From Pseudonocardia endophytica (GTDB lineage: Bacteria > Actinomycetota > Actinomycetes > Mycobacteriales > Pseudonocardiaceae), in the NCBI RefSeq assembly GCF_004339565.1, contig NZ_SMFZ01000002.1:3162001-3226000 (forward strand): a stretch of 64,000 bases of DNA, given 5' to 3'. A program made the position numbers and the translations under genes. Shown one piece after another: positions 40,563 through 50,068 of this stretch; position 1 is the first letter of the stretch; each line of letters starts with the position of its first letter. Under the pieces are notes generated by a model. It was not told the origin of the DNA. It saw only the letters and a program-made list of their open reading frames with translations, and made no database searches.

Positions 40563-41880
40563 CGTCGTCCGCCGTCGTCGTCTGGGGGTCCGGATCGGCG
40601 AGGGCCGGGTCCGTCAGTGCCGGGTCGCTGTCGCGTTCGACGACGACGGCGCCGATCAGGTGCGTCCAGTCCGTGCCCGGGTTCTGCTCCAGGACCGCGA
40701 GCAGGTCCAGGAAGGACCGGATCGTGGTGCGCGGGGTGCGGAAATAGGTGTCGCCGATGCGCTCCGAGCAGTGCCGCATGAAAGCGACCAGTGCGTCGTC
40801 GGGGAGCAGGTAGGCGTCCGGCTGCCCGCCCGCCTGGACGTGGCGCAGGTTGCGCAGCAGCTGGAAGAAGTCCTCCTGGGTGAGGTTCGCCAGCCGCAGC
40901 ACAGGGCCGGAGAAGTCCTTCAGCCCGTCGACCGCGAACGTGTTCTCGGCCAGGCGGCTCTGCAGGGCCTGGTACGAGTACAGGCCGCGACGGGGGTCGA
41001 GGAGGAAGTCCGGCGTGCCCCCGAAGAGGAAGCCGAGGTGCTCGGCGCTGCCCTGCATGCAGTCGTTGAGGATGCGCAGGATCTGCTCGTAGTTGGAGCT
41101 GCGGGCCTGCGAGTTCGCCAGCTTGTACAGGTTGACCATCTCGTCCAGGCACACCAGCAACCCGTCGAAACCGGCCAGCTTCGCGAAGCGCGCCATCAGC
41201 TTGAGCTGGTCGTAGAACTGCGAGTCGTCGACGATCGAGCGCACCCCGAGCGCCGACCGGGCGTCGGTGCGGGTGGAGAACTCGCCACGCAGCCACCGCA
41301 CGGCGTCCGCGCGGAGTTGCTCGTTCCCCGACTCGTGCCCCCGCCAGTACGATGCGATCACGTCCGCGAAGTCGTAGCCCCCGACGAGCTCGCTCAGCCG
41401 GGAGAGCCTGCCGCGGATGACGGCCTCGGGATCGGATCCGTCCCGGCGGGCCTCGGCCATCGCCGTCCCGACGAACTTCTCGACGACGTTGGTCATCGCG
41501 CCGCCGTCCTGCTGACCGCGGGTGGCGATGTTGCGCATGAGCTCGGCGAACAGGCCGCGGGCCTGCCCGCCGGTCGCCTGCAGGCGGCGGTCGGGTGCGA
41601 GGTCCGCGTGCACGGTGAGGAGGTTGCGCTGCAGCGCGATCGACCGGACGAGCTGCAGGAAGAACGTCTTCCCGGACCCGTAGTCGCCGATCACGAACCG
41701 GCAGGCGGAGCCACCGTCCGCGACCCGCCCGATGTCCGTGATCAGGGCGGTGATCTCGTCCGGTCTGCCGACCGCGACGTGCTGCAGCCCGGCTCGCGGC
41801 ACGACGCCGGCGCGCAGCGACTGCAGGACCGCATCCCGGTCCTTCGGGCGGATACGGGTCGCCGCGGGTGCGTCGGTCAT
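40537..41880 (-). CDS. BREX-type ATP-binding protein (DUF2791/BrxD-like; Shango ATPase-like)
   Basis: A 447-residue P-loop ATPase. Walker A is FVIGDYGSGKTFFLQLVRS (about residues 62-80) and a Walker-B-like strand LLVCLDEMVNLYK near 240-252. The family, annotated as BREX-system ATP-binding or DUF2791, loads or regulates DNA-processing partners. Its ATG overlaps the stop of the TerB gene (ATGA) and its end overlaps the helicase start by 26 bases. The TerB-ATPase-helicase order is that of the three-gene Shango anti-phage system known in Escherichia coli and Pseudomonas; here two further genes follow. Confidence 0.88.
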   Translation of the reverse strand: MTDAPAATRIRPKDRDAVLQSLRAGVVPRAGLQHVAVGRPDEITALITDIGRVADGGSACRFVIGDYGSGKTFFLQLVRSIALQRNLLTVHADLAPDRRLQATGGQARGLFAELMRNIATRGQQDGGAMTNVVEKFVGTAMAEARRDGSDPEAVIRGRLSRLSELVGGYDFADVIASYWRGHESGNEQLRADAVRWLRGEFSTRTDARSALGVRSIVDDSQFYDQLKLMARFAKLAGFDGLLVCLDEMVNLYKLANSQARSSNYEQILRILNDCMQGSAEHLGFLFGGTPDFLLDPRRGLYSYQALQSRLAENTFAVDGLKDFSGPVLRLANLTQEDFFQLLRNLRHVQAGGQPDAYLLPDDALVAFMRHCSERIGDTYFRTPRTTIRSFLDLLAVLEQNPGTDWTHLIGAVVVERDSDPALTDPALADPDPQTTTADDDELSDFSL

Positions 41881-44102
41881 CGGGGGATCTCCTGCACTGC
41901 GTAGTCGTTGAGCACGAGGTCGCCCTCGTCCTCGAGGAGCGGTTCGCCGCAGATCTCGACGGCGTGGTCGTTGAGGACACCGAGCGCGCCATCGGGCAGC
42001 AGACCGTGCCGCTCGGCGAGCTCGGTGAACTCGGCGCGGCTCCAGGACGGCCGGGCGACGACCGCGAGGTGGAGCCGTCCGTGGTCGTGATCGAGGCCAG
42101 GAACCACGGCCGCGCCGTCCGCGGGATCAGTGGGCTGATCGGGATCGGTGGTCTCGCCGTCCCGTTCGGGGTCCTCCTGCCCGGAGTCGTCGGCGAAGAC
42201 CTCGGAAAGCAGCGTCGAGACCGCAGCGGTGCCCGCGGCGGACGCGGCGAGCACCGCCGGATCCAGCTCGACCACCCCGGCCGGCGCCGGGTCGGGCCGC
42301 TCCGTGGTCACCGTGGTGCCGGGCCGGGAGTGGCGCCGACGCCCGTGGCGCTCGGTGGACGTCGCGGCGCCGGTCACGGCCGCGGCCTGGCTGTGCAACC
42401 GGGAGTAGACCGCGTCCGGGTCCAGGCCGAGCAGCTTGTAGATCCTCGTGAGCGTCGCCACCTCCTCGGGTGAGATGACACCGTCCGCGGCGGCGACGGC
42501 GACCAGCACGTCGGCCATGGAGCGTCGCCGGTCGTCGGGCAGCCCGCGCAACCGCTTGGTGAGCCCGGTGAGCTTGCTGCCGGTGGCCGTGAGCCAGTGC
42601 AGGTGGGCGATCAGGCGCTCCACCTCGCCGGGGGTCAGGGACAGGGCTGTGCCGAGGTGGTCGAGCAGCACGACCTGCTCGGACGAGTCCACGGTGCCGT
42701 CGGCGCCGCTGACGGCCACCGCCAGCTGTAGCAGCGTGGTCGCGGCGAGGTACTCAGGACCCGCGCTGCGTGGCGGATCGTCGCCCGCGTCGAACAGCAC
42801 GACAGGTCCCGAGGCGAGCGCCGGGCCACCCAGGCGGATGTCCGGCTCGATCCCGATGCCGTGGCGTTCGAGCAGCTGGGCGCAGGTGACGACCTCCTTC
42901 TTGGTCATTCTCGACGACTGGGTGGTGGGCCAGAACCCGATCAGCTCGTCGCCGTCCACGACGACGCTGGCGTCGGTGCCCAGTGCCGTGCGTGCCCAGC
43001 TCAGGAACGGTGCCGCCGCTCCCGTCGAACCGGCCAGCTCGACGGGCAGCAGGGCGGCCGCCGTGAGCGTGCCCGCTTGCTCGGGATGGCGACCGAGGTG
43101 GCGGCTGTAGGCCTCGAGCTCGGTCGTGACGTCGTCGACGAGCGCCTTCAGGTCACGGGTGGCGCCGGGCTCCTCGAGCAGGTCGGGCACACCCTGCAGC
43201 TCGACGTCGGTGCCGAGCAGGCCGGAGCTGGCAGGGGAGTACCGCAGCCGCAGCGCTGGGCGGTCGAGCGGCAGCTGGAGACCGTCTCCGTGGCGTTGCC
43301 GGTAGCGGACGGCGAACAGCTCCGCGAACTCCGCCGGGCACCGGGTCTGCGGGGTGCGTGCGTAGACGGCCGGGTGGAACCACGACCACGACAGCGCCCA
43401 CTCGGCCGGGAGGGGGCGGCCCTCCGCCGCGAATCGCGCGAGCCCGAGCCGCAGCGCGTGCGGTACCCGCCACGGGTCGCCGTCGGCGTACGCCGGCGCG
43501 GTCTCGTCCGGCCCATCCCGCAGCAGAGCAACGGTGTCCAGGAAGTCCGCCGCGTACCGGTCGAGGGCATTGCCCCCGCCGTAGACGTCGAGAAGACCGC
43601 GGACCTCCTGATCAATCGCCCCGAGCTCCGCCCGGGCGTCGGGCCGCCCGCCCATCACGTCGACCAGGACGCGGCGTTCCAGGCCGTAGAAGAACAGGAA
43701 CACGTAGCCCAGCGGCACTCCGGGATGCCGGCGGCCGGTCGCGAGCCAGGTCAGGTAGGCAGCGCGGGACGCCGGCGTGATGCTGTCGTAGCTCGGCCAG
43801 TAGAAGAGGTCGTCGCCCTCCCAGTCCGGCCGCGCACGGTCGACCGGGAGCGCGGGGTCGATCAGCGATGGCTCCGTGGCGCCGCTCTGCGTGCGTAGCC
43901 GCTGCCCCACGAACACCATTCCATCGGGGAGCCGGTAGTCGAGTACGTCGACCGGAGAGCCCGGTGGAATCCAGACCGAGGTCGGCGCCGCCGATCGTGT
44001 GGGCCCAGCCGATGGGGCCGGGCGCGGCGGCGGTTCGTCGAGCCGGAACCTGTCGAGAAAGCCCAGGGCGGAACACCTCCGTACGAGTCCGGCCGGCCGC
44101 AC
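41877..44102 (-). CDS. TerB-N/TerB/TerB-C domain protein (Shango TerB-like)
   Basis: About 741 residues. The N-terminal TerB-N region includes VWIPPGSPVDVLDYRLPDGM and DDLFYWPSYDSITPASRAAY; a middle part carries EYLAATTLLQLAVAVSGADG and RRSMADVLVAVAAADGVIS, the metal-binding acidic TerB helices (GADG, AADG); the end (LGVLNDHAVEICGEPLLED) is TerB-C-like. Such proteins sit with helicases and ATPases in DNA-processing stress systems. The start is uncertain: GTG 44102 is chosen because sequence upstream is non-homologous and merges with an IS remnant; a GGAGG site lies slightly inside, before a CTG. First gene of the operon, ATGA-coupled to the ATPase gene. Confidence 0.82.
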   Translation of the reverse strand: MRPAGLVRRCSALGFLDRFRLDEPPPRPAPSAGPTRSAAPTSVWIPPGSPVDVLDYRLPDGMVFVGQRLRTQSGATEPSLIDPALPVDRARPDWEGDDLFYWPSYDSITPASRAAYLTWLATGRRHPGVPLGYVFLFFYGLERRVLVDVMGGRPDARAELGAIDQEVRGLLDVYGGGNALDRYAADFLDTVALLRDGPDETAPAYADGDPWRVPHALRLGLARFAAEGRPLPAEWALSWSWFHPAVYARTPQTRCPAEFAELFAVRYRQRHGDGLQLPLDRPALRLRYSPASSGLLGTDVELQGVPDLLEEPGATRDLKALVDDVTTELEAYSRHLGRHPEQAGTLTAAALLPVELAGSTGAAAPFLSWARTALGTDASVVVDGDELIGFWPTTQSSRMTKKEVVTCAQLLERHGIGIEPDIRLGGPALASGPVVLFDAGDDPPRSAGPEYLAATTLLQLAVAVSGADGTVDSSEQVVLLDHLGTALSLTPGEVERLIAHLHWLTATGSKLTGLTKRLRGLPDDRRRSMADVLVAVAAADGVISPEEVATLTRIYKLLGLDPDAVYSRLHSQAAAVTGAATSTERHGRRRHSRPGTTVTTERPDPAPAGVVELDPAVLAASAAGTAAVSTLLSEVFADDSGQEDPERDGETTDPDQPTDPADGAAVVPGLDHDHGRLHLAVVARPSWSRAEFTELAERHGLLPDGALGVLNDHAVEICGEPLLEDEGDLVLNDYAVQEIPR

Positions 44103-44369
44103 GCCCCACGGGCGTGGACCGCCGTCGGCACCCGACGATTGTGGAGCACGGTCGACCAGACGGTTGGGGTGCCCCTGTCGCAGCGTCGGTAGGACAGCGG
44201 GTCTACGGTGTCGCGTCCGGCGGGTGTCGTACGCGTTCGTGAGGACCTGTCCGGTCCAGCGCAACAGGGCCGCAAGGAGCAGCGATGTGCGGGACATGGA
44301 CACGACGATCGCGCCGCGTCGACGTACGCGATCTGCATCCGTCACCTGCCCCGGCGCAGCACTGCGGGT

Positions 44370-44834
44370 CCTCGATCTCTTTGAGGTTCTCGGCATCGAT
44401 CATCGCCCGCGCCGACGGCGGCCGCGTCCTCGACGCATGGAACTCGGGGCGATCTTCGCACCGGTATTTCGATACCGCACAGATCGGCTTGACCCCGAGC
44501 TCGGCTCTGTGCCTGTTGATGTAGTCGAGGACCAAGTGCTGGGGGCGGTCGAGTTCCGCCGCTAGGAAAGCTGAAACGGACTCGAGAATGACGTTCGCCC
44601 GCCGCAGCTCGCGGATCTCACGGTTGAGGTCCGCGACACGGGCCGCCTCGTCGGTCGTCGTGCCGGGCGAGTGCAGTTGTCAATCTCGATTTTCTTGACC
44701 CAACCGCGCAGCATCTCCGGGTTGATCCCCAATTGCTCCCCCGATCCGGCTAAACACATTTGTGCCCGCGCTGGCGGGTCGCCCTTCGCGTCGAGCACGA
44801 GCCGAATCGCTCGCTCCCGCAGCTCATTCTTCAC
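44370..44834 (-). pseudogene. IS3-family transposase remnant (orfA and start of orfB)
   Basis: Translating the minus strand across several frames gives the orfA pattern ELRERAIRLVLDAKGDP, GEQLGINPEMLRGWVKK and (after a one-base loss near TRP) DEAARVADLNREIRELRRAN, then the orfB start LVLDYINRHRAELGVKPIC and SRTRPPSARA. At least two frameshifts break it and the catalytic DDE part is absent. A perfect short inverted repeat TCTGATGG/CCATCAGA flanks it at 44836-44854 and could be one IS end or a hairpin. The remnant sits immediately upstream of the TerB operon and may have cut into its 5' region. The rest of 44103-44924 holds no gene. Confidence 0.8.
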
Positions 44835-44924
44835 GTCTGATGGTCTCCATCAGACCCGGGACGGGAGAATAGGCTTGCTGGGGAACGCTTGAGGACCACC
44901 ATCGCATTGATGGTCGCGGGCCGA

Positions 44925-45404
44925 TCAGGAACGAACCGCGAAAGGGCCGGCACCGGTGCCCAGATCGGCGGGCTGCCAGAGCTCGTCGGGGCCAGGCCCG
45001 GGGAGCCAGTGGTGATCCCAGCCCAGGCCGTGGGCGTCCTCGAGCACCGAAAACATCTCGGAATGCAGCGACGCCAGCGCGGTGAACATGTGTTCAGGCG
45101 ACACGCCGGCCGAAAGGTACGGCATGAGAGTGGCCGGGACCGCTGTGGTGTCCTCGATCGACCATCCGGACGCGTCCGCGTCGTCATCCTCGCCAGGCTC
45201 ATGCTCAGCGGCGAAGTTCGCGAGCAGTTCGACTACGCCGACGTCCGGGGCGTAACGCAGGCGGAACGAGGTATGGACGTCGCCGGTCTCGGCGAGCCAG
45301 TGGATCTCGGCTTCGACGGCACCGTCCCGGTCGGTGTCGAGGTTCGCGAAACCATGGGTGTCCTGGCCATAGGCGTCGATGCCGAGCCAACCACTTCGCC
45401 ACAT
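44925..45404 (-). CDS. Hypothetical protein, 159 aa
   Basis: Not recognized. ATG 45404 (MWRSGWLGIDAYGQ) follows a GGAGGA site; the longer frame to 45560 is rejected. The product is soluble and acidic, with an Asp/Glu patch (HEPGEDDDADASGW) and a C-terminal SPEHMFTALASLHSEMFSVL. It lies 34 bases beyond the end of the nuclease-alkyltransferase-like gene and shares its strand, so it could be the last gene of that operon. Confidence 0.6.
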   Translation of the reverse strand: MWRSGWLGIDAYGQDTHGFANLDTDRDGAVEAEIHWLAETGDVHTSFRLRYAPDVGVVELLANFAAEHEPGEDDDADASGWSIEDTTAVPATLMPYLSAGVSPEHMFTALASLHSEMFSVLEDAHGLGWDHHWLPGPGPDELWQPADLGTGAGPFAVRS

Positions 45405-45438
45405 CAGGGGTGTCCTCCGGTTCGTTCGTCGCTGATCG

Positions 45439-46851
45439 TCACGGCCCGGCATCGTCGAGCAGCGCGCGCAGGTGGTCAGGGCGCAGACGATCGGTCTGGG
45501 CGGCGGTCTCTCCAGGCATGGAGAGACCTTCGGCGACCAGCAGGTCAGCTGGTCTGTCAAGGCAATCGGGATCGGTCCACCGGAACCCGGCGCTCACCCG
45601 GCCGGACGCGTTCAGAACCCGCCACGCGTTCGGACAGAGGTTGCAGCGCGCGATGTGCGATCCCACCGGCACGGGGTGGCTATCGATCGCTTCGGCGAGG
45701 TCGCCGTAGCTTGTCCAGCGCCCCTCGGGCAGCGCGGTGAGGATCTCGTGGAGGTCGCTCCAGTCGCGCGATGACGGTCTGACCTCCTCGACGAGACCGA
45801 CCAGCGTGCGGCTCTGCAATGCCGCCCAGTCCTCGGGGTCAACACCATCCGGGGCGTTGCCGTCATCCAGGACCCACCAGGCAGTGCCCTGGATGCCGGT
45901 CGCCTTCTGGCCGGTCACCTCAGTGAAAACACGCTCGGCCAGTCCAGTCGCGCTGTCGAGCTCGCCGTCCGCCTCCCACCTCAGCGGCTTGGACCTGTTG
46001 TTGTGCCAGCGTGCCCATCGACGCCGGTCATCGGCCGCCACCCACGCGGCGATGTCGTCGCGGATTCGCGGAGTGGTGCCATGGCCCGGCACCATCCGCA
46101 TCCGCGTTCCGTCCGGGAGCAGCCCAGCTTCGACGATCAGGTGAACCGCGTTACGGCTCCGCGTGCGCTGTTGGACCCGCGCCGTGACGGTGCTGGTCTC
46201 CTCCCGGGCAGGAGCCAACGTGAACGTGTCCACCTCGGGGATCGGGTAGATGCGGCTGAAACCGGCCAGGATTTGGCCGCCGACGTGCCAGACGGAGACC
46301 TGAACGAGGTCAATGTCGAGGTTCATCTCCGACAGCCACACGACCGTGTGGGTCACCTGCTTCGGGAACCCGGTGGCGATCAGAACCAACCGGGGGCGTC
46401 TCAGCAGCTCGGGGTCCAGATCGTCGCCGACGTGGTCGAGCAGTCTCGATCGGGCGGCGTCCACGTCGGACTCGTTGCCGCGGCGCCGAAGGAAGTCGCG
46501 ATGAGCTTCAGCGAGGGTGTCGAGTGTGAATCGGGAGACCAATGCCGCATAGGTGATGGCCTGAAGGTGGACGTCGCGGGTCGCCGTCCCGCGCTTCAGT
46601 TCGACGACGACGAGTCGCCCGCTGCCGTCGATGGCCAGGATATCGAGCCGGTCGTGTGCGGGGGTCCCGTCCGCGTCGGCGGCCCAACTGCCGAACTCGG
46701 AGGTGATGATCAGGACGTCGTCGCCGAGGACCTGCGGGTTCTCGATCACCCATTCCTGCAGGTGCTGACGCTCCATCAGGTTGTGCTCGTGCAGGCTCGT
46801 CTCGCCGGCGGCTGTCGCGGACGTGCCGTTCACGACCAGCAGATTGTCCAT
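45439..46851 (-). CDS. PD-(D/E)XK nuclease, RAMA-like region and alkyltransferase-like (ATL) domain fusion
   Basis: A 470-residue fusion starting MDNLLVVNG behind CGGAGG. Residues about 20-130 are a NucS/DUF91-like nuclease with the motif DRLDILAIDGSGRLVVVELK (Asp, then ExK). Residues about 230-335 (HLIVEAGLLPDGTRM, LRWEADGELDSATGLAERVF, GTAWWVL) resemble RAMA/DUF4357 domains of modification-dependent enzymes. Residues about 365-440 are an MGMT-like fold (LPEGRWTSYGDLAEAI, NAWRVLNASGRVSAGF) in which the reactive PCHR Cys motif is NAWR, as in non-catalytic alkyltransferase-like proteins that flip and bind modified guanine. I infer a nuclease that senses modified bases. It follows the AddAB-like pair by 43 bases. 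Confidence 0.75.
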   Translation of the reverse strand: MDNLLVVNGTSATAAGETSLHEHNLMERQHLQEWVIENPQVLGDDVLIITSEFGSWAADADGTPAHDRLDILAIDGSGRLVVVELKRGTATRDVHLQAITYAALVSRFTLDTLAEAHRDFLRRRGNESDVDAARSRLLDHVGDDLDPELLRRPRLVLIATGFPKQVTHTVVWLSEMNLDIDLVQVSVWHVGGQILAGFSRIYPIPEVDTFTLAPAREETSTVTARVQQRTRSRNAVHLIVEAGLLPDGTRMRMVPGHGTTPRIRDDIAAWVAADDRRRWARWHNNRSKPLRWEADGELDSATGLAERVFTEVTGQKATGIQGTAWWVLDDGNAPDGVDPEDWAALQSRTLVGLVEEVRPSSRDWSDLHEILTALPEGRWTSYGDLAEAIDSHPVPVGSHIARCNLCPNAWRVLNASGRVSAGFRWTDPDCLDRPADLLVAEGLSMPGETAAQTDRLRPDHLRALLDDAGP

Positions 46852-46894
46852 GATGGCCTCCGTCGTCTCTCGCCGTGGCGGCCGCTCGTGTCGA

Positions 46895-49800
46895 TCACGA
46901 TTCCTCCACTTCGTACTCGATGGCGCCTCGTGGACGCAGGAACACCAGAACTCGTCGCACGATCTGCTCGCATACCGCATCGGCGATCGCCCGGGCGTAG
47001 ACCTCGAGCTGGGTCACGTAGGCCGCGATCGATTCGGCGCCGGTCGCCTGGTCGGTCTTGTAATCCACCAGTACGAGCCCGTCGTCGTCGCGGAACAGCA
47101 GGTCGACGTACCCCTCGACGAGTGTCCCGTCGATTTCCGTGCCGACGTAGATCTCCCGCAGCGGAGACCGTCCGGCCGCCCGCTGCACCGTCGGTGCTGC
47201 CAGCGCGGAACGGACCGCGGCGGCGATCTCGTCGATGTAACCGGGAACGTCCTCTGCGATGGCCTGGGCCTCGGCCAGCTCGTTCAGCCCCTCTCCGGTG
47301 TCCAGCGGGATTGTCTGCAGGACACCATGTACGGCCCGTCCGATCGCCGTTCCGTACCGGCCCTTCCGCCAGGCGGATAGCTCCAGGTCGCGCGGCTGTT
47401 TGGCCAGGCCATGGCGGACCAGCGAGGGCAGCTCGGCCGAAGCCCTCTCGTGCGCGATGTCGGTCGCGGACTCGGCCTCCGGCCGCTTCCCAGCGGCCAG
47501 CGCACGATGTCGCGCCTCGTCCCACACCTCCCACCGTGTGAGCGGCTCGACATGTGGTCGTCTACCCGGCAGCGGCGCGATGTCGTCGGGCCTGGTCCAG
47601 GGCACGATCGGGCAGGCGGCCGCGAGGGTCGCGGCCGCGCACTGCCTGCCGCTTCGCCGGTGCAGCGATACGACGAGCCGGCTCGTCGCGCGCGTCGCGG
47701 CGACGTAGAGCAGCCGGATCCGTTCGCACGCCTCGAGGTCCAGTTCCTCGGCGTCCGCGGCCTCGTAGCCGGCGGTGGGTCGGTCCTTGCCGAGTCGGAG
47801 CTCGTAGTTGCCGCTGGCCGGCCACAGCACTGTCGGACGCACTGTGGCCGGCCCGGACCCCAGCCCGGCGAGCACTACGAAAGGGAACTCCAGCCCCTTC
47901 GACGCGTGCACGGTCGTGATCCGCACGGCGGAGGTGTCCCGCTCGGGCAGCACGGTCTCGGTGACCCGGGCCCGGTCCTCGGCCTGCTGTGAGGCCCAGC
48001 GCAGGTACTCACGTAGCGAGCCCCGCTCGGCCTCGGACCACGCCCGTGCCTGGTCGACCACGAATCGCAGCCGCCGCCACGTCTCGCGGTAGCGGGGGCC
48101 ATCGACGGCGGCTTCGAGCACCCGACGGGCGTCCAGGACGTCGTCGAGCAGCTCCGCGGGGGTGCGGCGGGAACGTCCTCGGGACCACCGGGAGAGGACG
48201 TTCATCGCATCGGCGACCCTGCAGTCACCCTGCCCGTCGGGCGTCGGTGCGAACGGGTTCCACGACCCGCCTGCGTCGCGCCATCGCCAGAGCTCGGCGT
48301 CGGCACACCCGAACAGAGAGCTGCGCAGCGTGGAGACCACCGCGAGCTCGTCCGACGGGTCGTCCACTGCGCGCAGACAGAGCATGACCTCGCGGATCTC
48401 CGGCGCCGAGTACACGAACGTCGCCGCCTCGGTGCGGTAGGCGATCCCGGCCCGGTCCAGCTCCTCCTCCAGCCCGAGGATCGAGGCGCGGGTCGGCACC
48501 AGGATCGCGATGTCGTGAGCGCGCACGGGCCGGGTCCCGTCGCCATCCCGCACGACATCGCCGTCGCACAGTGCCGTCGTGATCAGCGAGGCGATATCTC
48601 GGGCTTCTTCGGCTCGGACAGCGTCGGCCCGGAGCTCGGCGTGCGCAGCAGCGCCGAGTACGACGACCGGATCCCCGCCCTCGGCGTCCGGTCGCGGCTC
48701 GAGCGGGACGAACGCCGGCTGGGCGCCGGCCCGCTCGCTGATCAACGCAGCGAACGTGGTGTCGACCCAGTCGATGATCGCGTGCGTCGACCGGAAGTTC
48801 GTGGTGAGGTCGACGCGGTCGTCCAGGACGTCGCGAGCGTCGAGATAGGTCGCGATGTCGGCGCGGCGGAAGCGGTAGATCGACTGCTTCGGGTCGCCGA
48901 CTACGAACACCGACCCGGGCGGGGGAGTGAGGTCACGCCAGTCGGACGCGTCCGCCTCCGCGCCGCAGGCGATGCGCAGCGCGACCTCGATCTGGATGCG
49001 GTCGGTGTCCTGGAACTCGTCGAGCAACAGCCGCGGGAAGCGCCGCTGCAACGCGGCACGGGCGTCGGCACTGTCCCGGACCAACCGCCGAGCAAGCACG
49101 AGCAGATCGTGGAACTGCAAGCGTCCCTGCGCGCGGCGCTCGTCGGCGGCCGCGAGTACCCGGGAGCCGACCCAGGCCGCCAGCCGACGAAGCACCCGAT
49201 CCACGACCTCGCCGTGGCGTGTCTCGACGTCGTCGCGCCAGGCCACGAGCTCGTCCCTGACCGCGGCGATCCCAGCCGCACCGCCCCAGTTGCCGGCCTG
49301 ACCGATCCGACCCGCTCTCGGCGCGGAACCCAGTGAGGTGAGGATCCGTGCCTCGTCGACGACGTCCGCTCGGTCCGCCCAGTCCTCCAGCTCGGCCAGA
49401 CGGACGGCAAGCTTGTCCGCATGGTTGTCGCAGCGGTCGCGTTGTGCGGCCAGCTCCCGGGCGCGCAGCCGCAGATCGTCGATCCGAGGAGGGAGCGTCG
49501 GCGGCGGGGTCGGGTCGACCCGCTCCGAGACGAGATCCCACTCGCTGTCGAACGCCCGGTAGAGCTCCCGCACGTGGGGGAGCTTCAGCCCGGCGGCGAA
49601 AGCCAGACGCAGCGTGGAGGACATCTCCGGGTCGTCGAGCAATTCGGTCTGTAGCTCGTCGAATCGTCGATCCACGGCGACCTGGGACGCCACATGATCG
49701 AGGACCTCGAGCAGCGGCGGTAACCCGGCTTCGATCGCGTGCTCGGAGAGGATCCGCCGGGCGAAGGCGTGCAGCGTGCCGATCGCGGCGCCGTCGAGCT

Positions 49801-50068
49801 CGTCGAGGGCCACGACCGCACCACGGCCGTCGAGTTCGTCGCGCAGACGGTCGCGCAGCTCGGCGGCGGCCTTCTCGGTGAACGTGATCGCGGCGATCTT
49901 CCGCATCGGCACGCCCGAGGTGACGAGCGCGGCGATCCGCTCGACCAAACTCCGCGTCTTCCCCGATCCCGCTCCGGCCTCGACGAACAGCGAGCGATCG
50001 AGATCGTCGCGAATGCGGTCCCGGTCGGTTTGGTCGACCGGCCGGGTCCGGGGCGCGCTCGAGGTCAC
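46895..50068 (-). CDS. AddA-like UvrD-family helicase-nuclease
   Basis: A 1057-residue superfamily 1A helicase with a C-terminal nuclease. Motifs in order: FVEAGAGSGKTRSLVERI (Walker A, near residue 25), LLLDEFQDTDRIQ (Walker B), VGDPKQSIYRFRRAD, ITTVHASKGLEFPFVVL and LLYVAATRAT; the C-terminal PD-(D/E)XK block is EGYVDLLF then GLVLVDYKTDQ near residue 1000. It resembles AddA, which unwinds and degrades double-strand ends together with AddB. The GTG start overlaps the AddB-like stop (GTGA). Actinobacteria normally use AdnAB for end resection, so an AddAB-type pair on a mobile element is better explained as defence or element-specific recombination. Confidence 0.85.
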   Translation of the reverse strand: MTSSAPRTRPVDQTDRDRIRDDLDRSLFVEAGAGSGKTRSLVERIAALVTSGVPMRKIAAITFTEKAAAELRDRLRDELDGRGAVVALDELDGAAIGTLHAFARRILSEHAIEAGLPPLLEVLDHVASQVAVDRRFDELQTELLDDPEMSSTLRLAFAAGLKLPHVRELYRAFDSEWDLVSERVDPTPPPTLPPRIDDLRLRARELAAQRDRCDNHADKLAVRLAELEDWADRADVVDEARILTSLGSAPRAGRIGQAGNWGGAAGIAAVRDELVAWRDDVETRHGEVVDRVLRRLAAWVGSRVLAAADERRAQGRLQFHDLLVLARRLVRDSADARAALQRRFPRLLLDEFQDTDRIQIEVALRIACGAEADASDWRDLTPPPGSVFVVGDPKQSIYRFRRADIATYLDARDVLDDRVDLTTNFRSTHAIIDWVDTTFAALISERAGAQPAFVPLEPRPDAEGGDPVVVLGAAAHAELRADAVRAEEARDIASLITTALCDGDVVRDGDGTRPVRAHDIAILVPTRASILGLEEELDRAGIAYRTEAATFVYSAPEIREVMLCLRAVDDPSDELAVVSTLRSSLFGCADAELWRWRDAGGSWNPFAPTPDGQGDCRVADAMNVLSRWSRGRSRRTPAELLDDVLDARRVLEAAVDGPRYRETWRRLRFVVDQARAWSEAERGSLREYLRWASQQAEDRARVTETVLPERDTSAVRITTVHASKGLEFPFVVLAGLGSGPATVRPTVLWPASGNYELRLGKDRPTAGYEAADAEELDLEACERIRLLYVAATRATSRLVVSLHRRSGRQCAAATLAAACPIVPWTRPDDIAPLPGRRPHVEPLTRWEVWDEARHRALAAGKRPEAESATDIAHERASAELPSLVRHGLAKQPRDLELSAWRKGRYGTAIGRAVHGVLQTIPLDTGEGLNELAEAQAIAEDVPGYIDEIAAAVRSALAAPTVQRAAGRSPLREIYVGTEIDGTLVEGYVDLLFRDDDGLVLVDYKTDQATGAESIAAYVTQLEVYARAIADAVCEQIVRRVLVFLRPRGAIEYEVEES

